64,000 nucleotides of DNA from Azospirillum sp. TSH58 (GCF_003119115.1 NZ_CP022364.1:2432001-2496000), one strand, 5' to 3'; positions 41,750-50,425 are shown, counted from the first letter of the stretch. The notes: a model not told the origin generated them from the letters alone. Program-made: numbers and translations.

Positions 41750-42322
41750 ATGAATCGACGTAACGTGTTCCGCGCGCTCGGAATGACCGTGGTCGCCGCC
41801 GCGATGGTCGGCTGCGCCGGTGGCCAGGATGCCCCTCTCGAACCGCCGGGCGTCGCCCAGATGACGGATTACCGCCTGGGGGCCGGCGACGCGCTGCGCG
41901 TCATCGTCTTCGGCGAGGAGCAGCTCTCCGGCGAGTTCCGCGTCGACGGTTCGGGCAAGGTCGCCATGCCGCTGATCGGCGAGGTGACGGCCCGCGGCCA
42001 CACCCCGCGCGAACTGGAGACCGACATTTCCAAGCGCCTGTCGCAGGGTTACGTCCGCGACGCCAAGGTCAGCGTCGAGGTGCTGAACCACCGGCCCTTC
42101 TTCATCCTGGGCGAGGTCCGCAACCCCGGCCAGTACCAGTATGTCAACGGCATGACCGCCCTGTCCGCGGTGGCGATGGCCGGCGGCTACACCTACCGCG
42201 CCAAGGAGGACTACGTCCTGATCACCCGCGGGGCCGATCCCAAGAAGGAGCTGCGCCGCGCCCCAATCACCACCCCAGTGATGCCCGACGACGTGCTGCG
42301 CGTGCCGGAGCGTTATTTCTGA
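41750..42322 (+). CDS. Polysaccharide export lipoprotein, Wza/KpsD type
   Basis: A 190-residue lipoprotein. The lipobox AAAMVGC puts the acylated Cys at residue 22. A poly-export domain follows (YRLGAGDALRVIVFGEEQLS, GEFRVDGSGKVAMPLIGEVT, RELETDISKRLSQGYVRDAK), then one SLBB-like unit (PFFILGEVRNPGQYQYVNGM, TALSAVAMAGGYTYRAKEDY). It is shorter than E. coli Wza and lacks the C-terminal helical barrel, like many alphaproteobacterial ExoF-type proteins. It sits in the outer membrane or periplasm and should guide a capsular or exopolysaccharide outward. ATG 41750 follows GGAGAAGGGTTAGGG. It stands next to the BBP2-type barrel but is separated from it by a terminator. Confidence 0.9.
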   Translation: MNRRNVFRALGMTVVAAAMVGCAGGQDAPLEPPGVAQMTDYRLGAGDALRVIVFGEEQLSGEFRVDGSGKVAMPLIGEVTARGHTPRELETDISKRLSQGYVRDAKVSVEVLNHRPFFILGEVRNPGQYQYVNGMTALSAVAMAGGYTYRAKEDYVLITRGADPKKELRRAPITTPVMPDDVLRVPERYF

Positions 42323-42484
42323 TCGGCGCCGGGTTCCGAACACTCGCCAGACGGTCCATCAGACGGCCCATTTGTTTCGGAAGACTGGGGCAGCCGCCCC
42401 GCCACCATTCGACGCCATGACGATGTCCCTCTTCCCGCCGGGAGGAGGGACATTTTTTGTGTCCCGAGGTCGTCGCCGCAGCGC

Positions 42485-42757
42485 TCACCCGTCGTCGCGG
42501 GTGCCCTCGCCGAAGGGGAGATCGCCCTTGCGGAAGGCGTCGGCTCCCTTGGAGTGGCCCGAGGGCGCGCGGGCGTCGGGAGCGGCGGCATCCTGAGCGC
42601 TGGCGGTGGGGGGTGGCCGGGTGCCCGCCGCCTCGTCGTCGGTGCCCAGCGGGGCCGCCGCGGGGTCCGAGGCGGGGATCTTGTCGCCGGTCAGGCCCTT
42701 GTCGATGGCGTCGCGCAGGCGCTGCGCCCCGGCGTTGGGGGTGTCGGGCTTGTCCAT
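42485..42757 (-). CDS. Small conserved-looking protein of unknown function
   Basis: A 90-residue acidic protein: MDKPDTPNAGAQRLRDAIDK, then GLTGDKIPASDPAAAPLGTD with a DDEAAG motif, a Pro/Ala-rich middle and a charged tail. The block AQRLRDAIDKG...PAAAPLGTDDEAAG is one I associate with short uncharacterised proteins in Azospirillum and rhizobia. No membrane segment or enzyme motif. ATG 42757 has only a weak CAGGG upstream. It is downstream of and on the same strand as the hemerythrin gene (95-bp gap) and convergent with the export-lipoprotein gene. Confidence 0.65.
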   Translation of the reverse strand: MDKPDTPNAGAQRLRDAIDKGLTGDKIPASDPAAAPLGTDDEAAGTRPPPTASAQDAAAPDARAPSGHSKGADAFRKGDLPFGEGTRDDG

Positions 42758-42852
42758 GGGGGAACCCTGGGTCGGTTGCGTGGAAGGATCGTCCCTTCTC
42801 CCAACCGGGGCCTGGAGGCACGGTTCCGCCCGGACGGGGCGGCGCGGCCGTT

Positions 42853-43311
42853 TCAGGAGCGCAGGGCGTCCCGGTCGGCCTCGTCCAGGCTGTCGAGCCA
42901 GTCGTCCATGGAGATCATCGGCGGCTCGTCGCCGGCCCGCCGGGTGGCCTCCACGAGCTCGGTGTCGGCGGTGTTGGAATGGACGATGAACCACAGCATC
43001 AGCCGATTCGCGTCGTCGTCGGTCAGCGGATCGCCACGCTCGGCGGTCTCGATCAAGGCATCGATGCCGGCGAGGTAGTGGCGGTGGGCGTGCTCGTGCG
43101 GCTCCCGCCGCTCGGCGGTCAGAACGGCCATCTCCGCCGCTTCCGTGGCGAAATGCTCGGCCACCTCGCGCCGGAGCGCGGTCAGCTCCGCCAACCCGAC
43201 CGGACCGCCTGCGGTCATCGCCGACAGGAGATCGAGGATGGCGCCGTGCTCCGCGTCGATGACGCCGGAACCGGTCGGGATCAGGGAGCCGATGGACGGG
43301 TGGTGTGGCAT
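42853..43311 (-). CDS. Hemerythrin-family protein
   Basis: A 152-residue four-helix di-iron protein. All seven metal-ligand positions appear with the right spacing: H22 in VIDAEHGAIL, H53 and E57 in HFATEAAEM, H72 and H76 in EPHEHAHRH, H111 and D116 in FIVHSNTAD. Bacterial hemerythrins bind O2 (or sense O2/NO) and in Azospirillum-type microaerobes may deliver or buffer oxygen. The first ten residues and the C-terminal acidic tail (ISMDDWLDSLDEADRDALRS) are extra to the fold. There is no fused signalling domain. The gene is on the minus strand beside a small unknown gene. The region upstream (43312-43687) begins the AT-rich islet. Confidence 0.88.
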   Translation of the reverse strand: MPHHPSIGSLIPTGSGVIDAEHGAILDLLSAMTAGGPVGLAELTALRREVAEHFATEAAEMAVLTAERREPHEHAHRHYLAGIDALIETAERGDPLTDDDANRLMLWFIVHSNTADTELVEATRRAGDEPPMISMDDWLDSLDEADRDALRS

Positions 43312-43687
43312 GGAGATGATTGAGGATCAGTCCGACGACGGATGAGCAGGTGGCGCTGGTGGCCTCGCTGAGTCAGTTTCCGGTTTGTCTTTTTAGCTCA
43401 GTGGGTTGTCTCGCGGATGAGGTTGGTTGGCAGTTGCCCAAACGCTTAGCAGGTCCAGAACTGGAGCCAGGATGATCGCTTATAGCACAGCAAGTACCTA
43501 ATCAGCATCATAGACTGTGGTGGAAAGTTTCTAATGGACGTTTCAAACGCGGCACGGGGATCACATTTTCTTCTTTGAGTGGATAAATTATCATCATAAA
43601 TTATTAAAAGTTGGAGAAAGGGCGGCACCAAGCTGAAAAAGGCCGATGGCTGGGTGCCGACGCAATGGGCCATTAGGAGATGAGAAA
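43312..43687. other. AT-rich spacer at the left edge of the islet
   Basis: About 375 bp that shift from chromosomal GC-rich sequence to AT-rich sequence from about 43450. It contains a TAGCTCAGT string (43395-43403), but no tRNA can be folded around it. No supported gene; it probably holds the promoter of the methyltransferase gene. Confidence 0.55.
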
Positions 43688-44500
43688 ATGGATAGAAACG
43701 CGATTGTCAGGTCGATGATAGATACTAACGGATACGGCCTGGAGATCGGAGCAAGTTATAATCCTGTACTACCCAAGAAGAATGGCTACAATATACGCAT
43801 AGCCGATTATGCAAGCCATGATCATCTCCGAGAGTTGCATGGTCTAGGTCCCGATTATATTGAAGATGTAGATTATGTGACGTTTGGTGGTCCTGTATCT
43901 AAGGCGGTTGGTGACGAAAAATGCTTCGACTACATCGTTGCATCGCATATGATTGAGCATTGCGTTGATTTTATCGGCTTTCTTAAAGATTGTGAGACGT
44001 TGCTGAAGCCAGAGGGTGCGCTTGTTTTAGTTGTTCCGGATAAAAGAAACTGCTTCGATCTCTTCCAGTCACTCTCTAGTGTGGGTGAAATGCTGGATGT
44101 TCATTTGAAGCAACCGAAAAAGCACGCATCGGGAAAGCTCTTTGATCATATGGCTTATGCAGTGGGACGCAATGGCCACATCGTGTGGCCACATGGCTGT
44201 CCCGTTGAGTTGGATTTTATTCACACCCTTCCGGAAGCTCTTGCTGCGTTTCACTCAGCGGAAGCCAGTGATGCCTATAATGACTGCCATTCATGGCGCT
44301 TTACACCGAGCAGCTTTCGCTTGATCATCAATGATCTCCATGAAATTGGAGCGGTGAGACTAAGAGAAAATTGCTTTTGCGAAGGCAATGGCCCAGAATT
44401 CTATGTTAGCTTAAGTTTTAATGGCAATGGAATTCCATTGAAACGAATTGACTTGTCCAAAAAAATCATCAGAGAAATTTCAGAAATTATTACAGATTAA
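43688..44500 (+). CDS. SAM-dependent methyltransferase, probably acquired
   Basis: A 270-residue class I methyltransferase. Motif I is GLEIGASYNPVLPKKNGYNI, an acidic strand end follows (RIADYASHDHLRE), the mid motif is FDYIVASHMIEHCVD, and motif post-II is LLKPEGALVLVVPDKRNCFD. The IASHMIEH/VVPDKR wording is like methyltransferase 11 family proteins in lipopolysaccharide or glycan clusters. The target is unknown. ATG 43688 follows AGGAGATGAG. Codon use is strongly AT-biased compared with all neighbours except the chemoreceptor 5' end, and it is followed by two insertion sequences, so horizontal transfer is likely. It has no operon partner in the islet. Confidence 0.8.
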   Translation: MDRNAIVRSMIDTNGYGLEIGASYNPVLPKKNGYNIRIADYASHDHLRELHGLGPDYIEDVDYVTFGGPVSKAVGDEKCFDYIVASHMIEHCVDFIGFLKDCETLLKPEGALVLVVPDKRNCFDLFQSLSSVGEMLDVHLKQPKKHASGKLFDHMAYAVGRNGHIVWPHGCPVELDFIHTLPEALAAFHSAEASDAYNDCHSWRFTPSSFRLIINDLHEIGAVRLRENCFCEGNGPEFYVSLSFNGNGIPLKRIDLSKKIIREISEIITD

Positions 44501-44530
44501 ACTGTTATTGCCGCGCTTGCGTTAATAGTT

Positions 44531-44971
44531 TCAGGTTCTGTCTGACAGCCTGCTACAGCGGAGGCAGTGCTGTATCATGGCAAGCTTGAGCATAGCCATG
44601 TAGTCGACGGCGAGCTTGTGGTGTCGGGTGGCGACGGATCGACAGCCTTTCAGCCATCCGATGCCGCGCTCGACGGCGTTTCTACGTCGGTAGGCCTCAC
44701 GGTCGAAGTGGGGCGGGCGCCCTGGCCGTTTGCGTCTGCGCTTGTCGTCGCGCATGGCGATGACCGGTTGAATGCCGCGCCCGCGCAGGTGCTGGCGAAA
44801 CCAGTTGGCGCTGTAGCCTCTGTCGCCGGCCAAGCGCCGCGGTCTGGTTCGCGGGCGCCCGCGCCGGGAGGGCAGGCGCACCGCCTCCAGAGTGGCGATG
44901 GCGAAGGGCAGTTCCTGGCGTTGCCCGGCACTGAGTACAGCCGCCAGCGGCAGGCCGTTGGCATCGGTCAC
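44531..44971 (-). CDS. IS5-family transposase, second frame (orfB)
   Basis: A 146-residue frame overlapping orfA by four bases as an ORF. The real junction is upstream at the AAAAAAG slip site. It carries the catalytic second Asp and Glu of the DDE domain: LAGDRGYSANWFRQHLRGRG (Asp) and YRRRNAVERGIGWLKGCRSV (Glu). The C-terminus reads RCSRLSDRT, encoded by the inverted repeat itself, and the stop codon (44533-44531) lies in the flanking DNA just outside the repeat, so the insertion site supplies the stop. No damage to the catalytic residues is visible. Confidence 0.85.
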   Translation of the reverse strand: MTDANGLPLAAVLSAGQRQELPFAIATLEAVRLPSRRGRPRTRPRRLAGDRGYSANWFRQHLRGRGIQPVIAMRDDKRRRKRPGRPPHFDREAYRRRNAVERGIGWLKGCRSVATRHHKLAVDYMAMLKLAMIQHCLRCSRLSDRT

Positions 44972-45449
44972 CAGATGGACCTTGGTCCCGAAGCCACCAT
45001 GCGAGCGGCCGAGCGCATGGTCGTCTGGTTCCTCCGCGGCCCCTTTTTTCCGCCGCCGGCCGATCGCCTGGCCCGGATGTTGGTGCCATCAATGCACCAC
45101 AGCTCCGCATTGATCCGCACCTCCTCATCCAGTTGCAGGCGCACGCGATCGAACAGTTCGTCACGCCGCCACCGGACGAAGCGGTCGTATACGGTCTGCC
45201 TCCGCCCATAGCGCTCCGGAATGTCATGCCACCGTGCCCCGGTGTTCAGCTTCCACATCAGCCCGTTCACCATCTGACGATGATCGCGCCAAAGGTCACC
45301 GCCCCGCGGACCGGAGCACGGCATCAAATCCGCAATCCGCTCCCACTGTCCGTCGCTCAGCTCGTAACGACGCAGTCCTGTCTGTCGCTCTGCCATTCCT
45401 GCCATGTCGGGCCCATCAGACCGACGTCAACTGGCCGTCAGACAGAACC
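44534..45449 (-). mobile_element. IS5-family insertion sequence (IS427-like), apparently complete
   Basis: A 916-bp element with terminal inverted repeats GGTTCTGTCTGACAGCC (44534-44550) and GGCCGTCAGACAGAACC (45433-45449), 16 of 17 matching. A 2-bp CA flanks both ends (44532-44533, 45450-45451), a possible target duplication. It carries two overlapping transposase frames on the minus strand joined by a likely -1 frameshift. Confidence 0.9.
44968..45405 (-). CDS. IS5-family transposase, first frame (orfA)
   Basis: A 145-residue frame starting at ATG 45405, with a second Met at 45396. It contains the N-terminal DNA-binding part and the first catalytic Asp: YELSDGQWERIADLMPCSG, GLMWKLNTGARWHDIPERYG, RRQTVYDRFVRWRRDELFDR and LWCIDGTNIRARRSAGGGKK (the DGT Asp). 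After GGGKKG the frame turns to nonsense (PRRNQTTMRSAARMVASG), whereas the -1 frame gives the expected continuation KKGAAEEPDDHALGRSHGG. The slippery string AAAAAAG on the minus strand (45049-45043) lies exactly there. The full transposase is thus presumably made by programmed -1 frameshifting into the second frame. Confidence 0.88.
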   Translation of the reverse strand: MAGMAERQTGLRRYELSDGQWERIADLMPCSGPRGGDLWRDHRQMVNGLMWKLNTGARWHDIPERYGRRQTVYDRFVRWRRDELFDRVRLQLDEEVRINAELWCIDGTNIRARRSAGGGKKGPRRNQTTMRSAARMVASGPRSIW

Positions 45450-45547
45450 CAAGCAAGCACAAAAGCAGTCTTCGCGTACGGTTGATCGGCGGCCACGGAA
45501 CCAATGGCATATGGAAGTCCCGCGCAAGAACAGACCAGAGCCGAATT

Positions 45548-46612
45548 CTACAGTTGAGCCTGAGAGGCTGAAGGGTGCGAACTGTTGAACAGAGTCTCCG
45601 CTTTTTGGAGGCTCCCATGAGCAGAGCTCTGGATGTGTTGCCGGGTTGGCCGGCGCGGCTCGATGAGCTGTTCGGCCGCATTTCTGGTGAGTTCTCGCGT
45701 GCCGAGCCGCGTCGGCAGGCCCGCAAGTACCCGGAAGGGCTGCTCGGCGGCGCCAAGCGCAAGAACGGCTGGCAACTGGCCGAACAGATCGGCGACGCCC
45801 GGCCCTGGAGCACGCAGCGGGTGCGCAGCCATGTGCTGTGGGACCAGGATCGCGTCCGAGACATATGCCGCGCCTCCGTCGTCGAGCAACTCGGCCGTGA
45901 TGGTGTGCTCATCGTCGATGAAACCGGCTTCCTCAAGAAGGGCGAGCACTCCGTGGGCGTAGCCCGGCAATACTCCGGCACCGCCGGGCGTACCGATAAC
46001 TGCCAGGTTGGCGTGTACCTGGCCTACGCCACCGACCGCAGCCACGCGCTGGTCGACCGTCGGCTCGACCTGCCCGAGGGCTGGCTGGACGACGCGCATC
46101 GGCGCGAGGGCCGCATCCCGGCCGACGTGGCGTTCGCCACCAAGCCGGCGATGGCGCGGGCGATGATCGCGCAGGCCCTGGATGCCGGCGTGCCGTGCGG
46201 CTGGGTGGCGGCGGACGCGCTTTAAGGCTCGGACAAGAGCCTGCGCGTGCTGCTGGAGCAGCGCGGGATTCCCTACGTGCTGGCGGTGCGCGGCAACGAG
46301 GTGATGAACGTCCTGACCGCTGAGCGCAAGTTCCTCCATCTCAAGGCCTCGGCCTTGGCCGGCCTCGTGACCGAGGATGGCTGGAAACGGCTGAGCGCCG
46401 GCGTCGCGCCAAGGGGCAGCGCTATTCCGACTGGGCCCGGTTGCGCCTGTTCCGCTTGCAGGACCCGCCACCTCATCACCGCCTTCCAGAGGCAGTGTCC
46501 ACCCGGGCTCGCCCTGATCCTCAGTTGGTCGGTGTGGCGGCGAACCCATCAGGCCGTCGCCCGGTCGTATCACTGGGGCCGCCATTTCATGACCGAGCAG
46601 CCTCAACTGTAG
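45548..46612 (+). mobile_element. IS701-family insertion sequence, decayed
   Basis: Terminal repeats CTACAGTTGAGCCTG (45548-45562) and CAGCCTCAACTGTAG (46598-46612) match at 14 of 15 positions. At 1065 bp it is shorter than typical members of the family (about 1.3-1.4 kb). The transposase inside has a stop codon, a frameshift and an internal deletion, so it could only move with help from an intact relative. Confidence 0.82.
45617..46612 (+). pseudogene. IS701-family transposase, broken
   Basis: It starts at ATG 45617 (MSRALDVLPGWPARLDELFG). The frame runs through the DDE-type parts VLIVDETGFLKKGEHSVGVA and RTDNCQVGVYLAYATDRSHA, and stops at TAA 46223-46225 in WVAADAL, where a Tyr-Gly is expected. 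The same frame continues (GSDKSLRVLLEQRGIPYVLA, VRGNEVMNVL). Homology shifts frame near 46410 (KGQRYSDWARLRLFRLQDPP is in another frame), and the C-terminal end SWSVWRRTHQAVARSYHWG is joined after a deletion near 46490. Three independent lesions make it a clear pseudogene. Confidence 0.85.
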
Positions 46613-46686
46613 GACTAAGTGGCTGCCGTAACACAAACAGGATGGGTGAAGCCCCTCCGCAGCGGCCTCTAACCCCTTAAATTCAT

Positions 46687-46762
46687 TGGTGCCGGTTGCA
46701 GGGCTCGAACCCGCGACCTTCGGTTTACAAAACCGCTGCTCTACCAACTGAGCTAAACCGGC
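46687..46762 (-). tRNA. tRNA-Thr (UGU)
   Basis: The minus strand folds as a tRNA: acceptor GCCGGTT/AACCGGC, D-arm GCTCAGTTGGTAGAGC, anticodon loop TTTGTAA (anticodon TGT), T-arm GCGGGTTCGAGCCCTGC, discriminator A and an encoded CCA (46689-46687). The first anticodon-stem pair is a G-A mismatch. The 3' end faces the IS/methyltransferase islet. Confidence 0.93.
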
Positions 46763-46853
46763 GTGCCGCCCGGCCAGACCGCGGCGGGCGCCTACACTAG
46801 CGTCCCCCGCGGTGCGCGGCAAGCCTCACCTGTGCGGCGCGCTCGGCGACGTG

Positions 46854-47705
46854 TCAGCGCAGCCGGGCGACCTCGTAGAGGGCGACGGCGGCGGCGTTGG
46901 ACACGTTCAGGCTGCCCACCGGCCCCTGCGTCGGCAGGCGGGCGATGACGTCGCAGCGCTCCATGGTCAGGCGGCGCAACCCGGCGCCTTCCGCCCCCAG
47001 CACCAGCGCGGTGCGGCCCGTCAGGTTGCATTGGGCGAGCGTGCTCTGCCCCGACTCGGCGAGGCCGACGGTCCAGAAGCCGGCCTGCTGGAGGTCGGCC
47101 AGCGCGCGGGCGAGGTTGGTCACGCGCACCAGCGGCACCGACTCCAGCGCGCCCGAAGCGCTCTTGGCCAGCACGCCGGTGGTCTCCGGCGCGTTGCGTT
47201 CGGTCACCACCACCGCCTTGGCGCCGAAGGCCGAGGCGGAGCGCAGGATGGCGCCGACGTTGTGCGGGTCGGTCACCTGGTCGAGGACGACGATGAGCGC
47301 CGACGGGTCCGAATCGGCCTCCGCACAAAGGTCCTCGATCCCGAACTCTTCCAGAGGGGCTACGTCCACCGCCACGCCCTGGTGCACGGCGCCCGGCGGC
47401 AGCATGCGGTCCAGGTCGTTACGGTCGGCCGGCATCAGGCTCGGCCGCTGAAGCCCGCGGGCCTTGGCCTGGGCCAGCACCGGCTCCAGCGCGGCGCGGC
47501 CCGCCTCGGTCGCGATCAGGCGGTGGATGCGCCGCTCCGGGTTCAGCCACGCCGCCGAAACCGGGTGCAGGCCGTAGAGCAGGACGCCCTGCGCGCCGCG
47601 CCCGGAGGGGCGGTCGCCGCGCGACTCGCGGTGGGACGGAGAGTGGCTCTTGGCCGGGGCAGGGGGCTGGCCGTGGGGCGCGGATGGCTTCTTCGAACGG
47701 GTCAT
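46854..47705 (-). CDS. rlmB: 23S rRNA (guanosine-2'-O-)-methyltransferase RlmB
   Basis: A 283-residue SPOUT-class (TrmH) enzyme. After a basic disordered N-terminus (about 1-40, many Lys/Arg/Ser) comes the substrate-binding domain (VLLYGLHPVSAAWLNPERRI). The knotted catalytic domain contains VLDQVTDPHNVGAILRSASA (motif 1 with the catalytic Asn/Arg), ALVLGAEGAGLRRLTMERCD (motif 2) and GSLNVSNAAAVALYEVARLR (motif 3). RlmB methylates the ribose of G2251 in the ribosomal P loop. RlmB is the usual name for this length and motif set; a close TrmH relative is possible. It is transcribed leftward toward tRNA-Thr and divergent from the tRNA-Tyr/tuf unit. Confidence 0.9.
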   Translation of the reverse strand: MTRSKKPSAPHGQPPAPAKSHSPSHRESRGDRPSGRGAQGVLLYGLHPVSAAWLNPERRIHRLIATEAGRAALEPVLAQAKARGLQRPSLMPADRNDLDRMLPPGAVHQGVAVDVAPLEEFGIEDLCAEADSDPSALIVVLDQVTDPHNVGAILRSASAFGAKAVVVTERNAPETTGVLAKSASGALESVPLVRVTNLARALADLQQAGFWTVGLAESGQSTLAQCNLTGRTALVLGAEGAGLRRLTMERCDVIARLPTQGPVGSLNVSNAAAVALYEVARLR

Positions 47706-47782
47706 GGTGTCCGGCTGGAGGGGGCGGGGCTAAGCCCGCCGCGGTTATTCACAGTTTTCTGGTTTGGACTGCTTCAGACGTG

Positions 47783-47810
47783 TTGACAAGGCCTGAAAAA
47801 TTCTCATAGT
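47783..47810 (+). promoter_or_regulatory. Sigma-70-type promoter of the tRNA-Tyr/tRNA-Gly/tuf unit
   Basis: TTGACA (47783-47788), a 16-base spacer and CATAGT (47805-47810). Transcription would start near 47817, about 33 bases before tRNA-Tyr. The consensus -35 suits a strongly expressed stable-RNA and tuf unit. Confidence 0.8.
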
Positions 47811-47849
47811 GCCGAACTCCGCGGCGGGCATGTCCCGCAGCGGGCCTGA

Positions 47850-47935
47850 GGAAGGGTGGCCGAGTGGTTAAAGGCAGCAGACTGTAAATCTGCCCGCGTA
47901 CGCGTACGCTGGTTCGAATCCAGCCCCTTCCACCA
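47850..47935 (+). tRNA. tRNA-Tyr (GUA)
   Basis: Acceptor GGAAGGG/CCCTTCC, D-arm GGCCGAGTGGTTAAAGGC, anticodon arm CAGACTGTAAATCTG (anticodon GTA), long variable arm CGCGTACGCGTACG region, T-arm GCTGGTTCGAATCCAGC, discriminator A and encoded CCA. The long variable arm identifies a class II tRNA. Confidence 0.95.
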
Positions 47936-47999
47936 CTACATTCCACGGCTTGTCCGTGATCGCAGTTCCCGGTCGATAGCGCCGGGCGGGGCGTGGCAG

Positions 48000-48073
48000 G
48001 CGGGTGTAGCTCAATGGTAGAGCAGAAGCCTTCCAAGCTTACGACGGGGGTTCGATTCCCCTCACCCGCTCCA
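48000..48073 (+). tRNA. tRNA-Gly (UCC)
   Basis: Acceptor GCGGGTG/CACCCGC, D-arm GCTCAATGGTAGAGC, anticodon loop CTTCCAA (anticodon TCC), T-arm GGGGGTTCGATTCCCCT, encoded CCA. It lies 64 bp after tRNA-Tyr and 81 bp before tuf. Confidence 0.95.
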
Positions 48074-48154
48074 ATCCCCCCGCGCTAAGGGAAATGTCGG
48101 TCTCGGCCGGGCCATTGTGTGCGTCCGGAACGTCGGGAACGAAAGACCAAAGCG

Positions 48155-49345
<1,191 letters not shown>

Positions 49346-49359
49346 GTTGAGGAGTCGAT

Positions 49360-49392
49360 CCCGCCGCCGTTCCCCCATGGTTCGGCGGCGGG
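49360..49392 (+). terminator. Hairpin after tuf
   Basis: CCCGCCGCCG and CGGCGGCGGG form a perfect 10-bp stem around a 13-base loop, 14 bp after the tuf stop codon. The 3' side has only a weak T content (GTTGATCCCTGT). Confidence 0.65.
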
Positions 49393-49498
49393 GTTGATCC
49401 CTGTCGATTTCGGCATGCCGGCCGATAAAAAGGCTAGCAAGCCACGCGGCTATGCGCTATAAGCTCCGCTCCCCGCCGGGGGTAGAGCCTGCGGCGAT

Positions 49499-49574
49499 AG
49501 GAGTGTAGCTCAATTGGTAGAGCACCGGTCTCCAAAACCGGGGGCTGGGGGTTCGAGCCCCTCCACTCCTGCCA
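49499..49574 (+). tRNA. tRNA-Trp (CCA)
   Basis: Acceptor AGGAGTG/CACTCCT, D-arm GCTCAATTGGTAGAGC, anticodon arm CCGGTCTCCAAAACCGG (anticodon CCA), T-arm CTGGGGGTTCGAGCCCCTC, discriminator G and encoded CCA. A TATAAG (49458-49463) upstream could be its -10 element, with only a poor -35. It is followed by secE, as in many bacteria. Confidence 0.95.
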
Positions 49575-49643
49575 CGCCGTACCGAACAAGAACGGGTCGC
49601 TGACCGCGCCCTACACGTCGCACCGGAGCCCGCACGGTCTACG

Positions 49644-49841
49644 ATGGCAAAAGTGAACCCCGCAGAATTCGCGCGCGACGTCCGCCGCGAGGTGGCCAAG
49701 GTCACCTGGCCGACCCGCAAGGAAACCGGCGTGACGACCGCCATGGTGTTCGTCATGGTGGTGCTGGCTTCGCTGTTCTTCCTCGTCGTGGATCAGGTGC
49801 TGGCCTTCGCCGTCCGTATGATCCTTGGGCTGGGAGCCTGA
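49644..49841 (+). CDS. secE: Preprotein translocase subunit SecE
   Basis: A 65-residue protein of the short SecE type with a basic N-terminal amphipathic helix (EFARDVRREVAKVTWPTRKE, the conserved KVTWPTRKE) and one transmembrane helix (about 34-60, AMVFVMVVLASLFFLVVDQV). It is the inner-membrane partner of SecY in the translocon. ATG 49644 lies 69 bp after tRNA-Trp. NusG starts 5 bp after its stop codon. Length and motif are as expected for alphaproteobacteria. Confidence 0.96.
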   Translation: MAKVNPAEFARDVRREVAKVTWPTRKETGVTTAMVFVMVVLASLFFLVVDQVLAFAVRMILGLGA

Positions 49842-49846
49842 TCGCC

Positions 49847-50377
49847 ATGGCCGCGCGCTGGTACGTCGTTCACGTCTATTCGGGCTTCGAGAAGAAGGTT
49901 TCCCAGGCCATCCGCGAGAAGGCGGCGCAGAAGGGTCTGGAAGACAAGTTCGAAGAAATCCTGGTGCCGACCGAGGAAGTGGTCGAAGTGCGCCGGGGCT
50001 CCAAGATCAACACCGAGCGGAAGTTCTTCCCCGGCTACGTCCTCATCAAGATGGATTTGACGGACGAGTCCTGGCATCTCGTGAAGAACACGCCGAAGGT
50101 CACCGGGTTCCTGGGTGGCGGCGGCAAGCCGCAGCCGATCAGCCAGCGCGAAGCCGAGCGGATCATTCATCAGGTGCAGGAAGGCTTTGAGCGCCCCAAG
50201 CCCTCGATCACCTTCGAGGTGGGCGAGCAGGTTCGTGTGAGCGACGGCCCCTTCACCTCCTTCAACGGCATCGTCGAGGAAGTCGACGAGGAAAAGGCCC
50301 GCCTCAAGGTGGCGGTGTCGATCTTCGGCCGCTCCACGCCGGTCGAGCTGGAATACACCCAGGTCGAGAAGGTCTGA
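49847..50377 (+). CDS. nusG: Transcription termination/antitermination protein NusG
   Basis: A 176-residue protein. The NGN domain starts ARWYVVHVYSGFEKKVSQAI and contains VRRGSKINTERKFFPGYVLI. The C-terminal KOW domain reads VGEQVRVSDGPFTSFNGIVE followed by EVDEEKARLKVAVSIFGRST. It binds RNA polymerase and links it to Rho or the ribosome. It begins 5 bp after secE and ends before a terminator-like hairpin (50394-50425) that separates secE-nusG from the ribosomal protein genes. Confidence 0.97.
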   Translation: MAARWYVVHVYSGFEKKVSQAIREKAAQKGLEDKFEEILVPTEEVVEVRRGSKINTERKFFPGYVLIKMDLTDESWHLVKNTPKVTGFLGGGGKPQPISQREAERIIHQVQEGFERPKPSITFEVGEQVRVSDGPFTSFNGIVEEVDEEKARLKVAVSIFGRSTPVELEYTQVEKV

Positions 50378-50393
50378 GACCAACAGTTTTCCC

Positions 50394-50425
50394 GGGGCAC
50401 ATGATGAACAGTCATGTGCTCCTTT
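50394..50425 (+). terminator. Terminator/attenuator between nusG and rplK
   Basis: GGGGCACATGA and TCATGTGCTCC form an 11-bp stem with one mismatch and a 7-base loop, followed by TTT. It may give partial read-through from secE-nusG into the rpl genes. Confidence 0.75.

Noticed and set aside
43380..43440. A TAGCTCAGT string resembling a tRNA D-arm
   Set aside because: No acceptor, anticodon or T-arm can be built around it, and no GGTTCGA-type T-loop follows at the right distance.
43312..46690. Island attachment sites for tRNA-Thr
   Set aside because: I looked for a second copy of the tRNA-Thr 3' end at the left side of the islet and found none, so integration at the tRNA remains only a suspicion.
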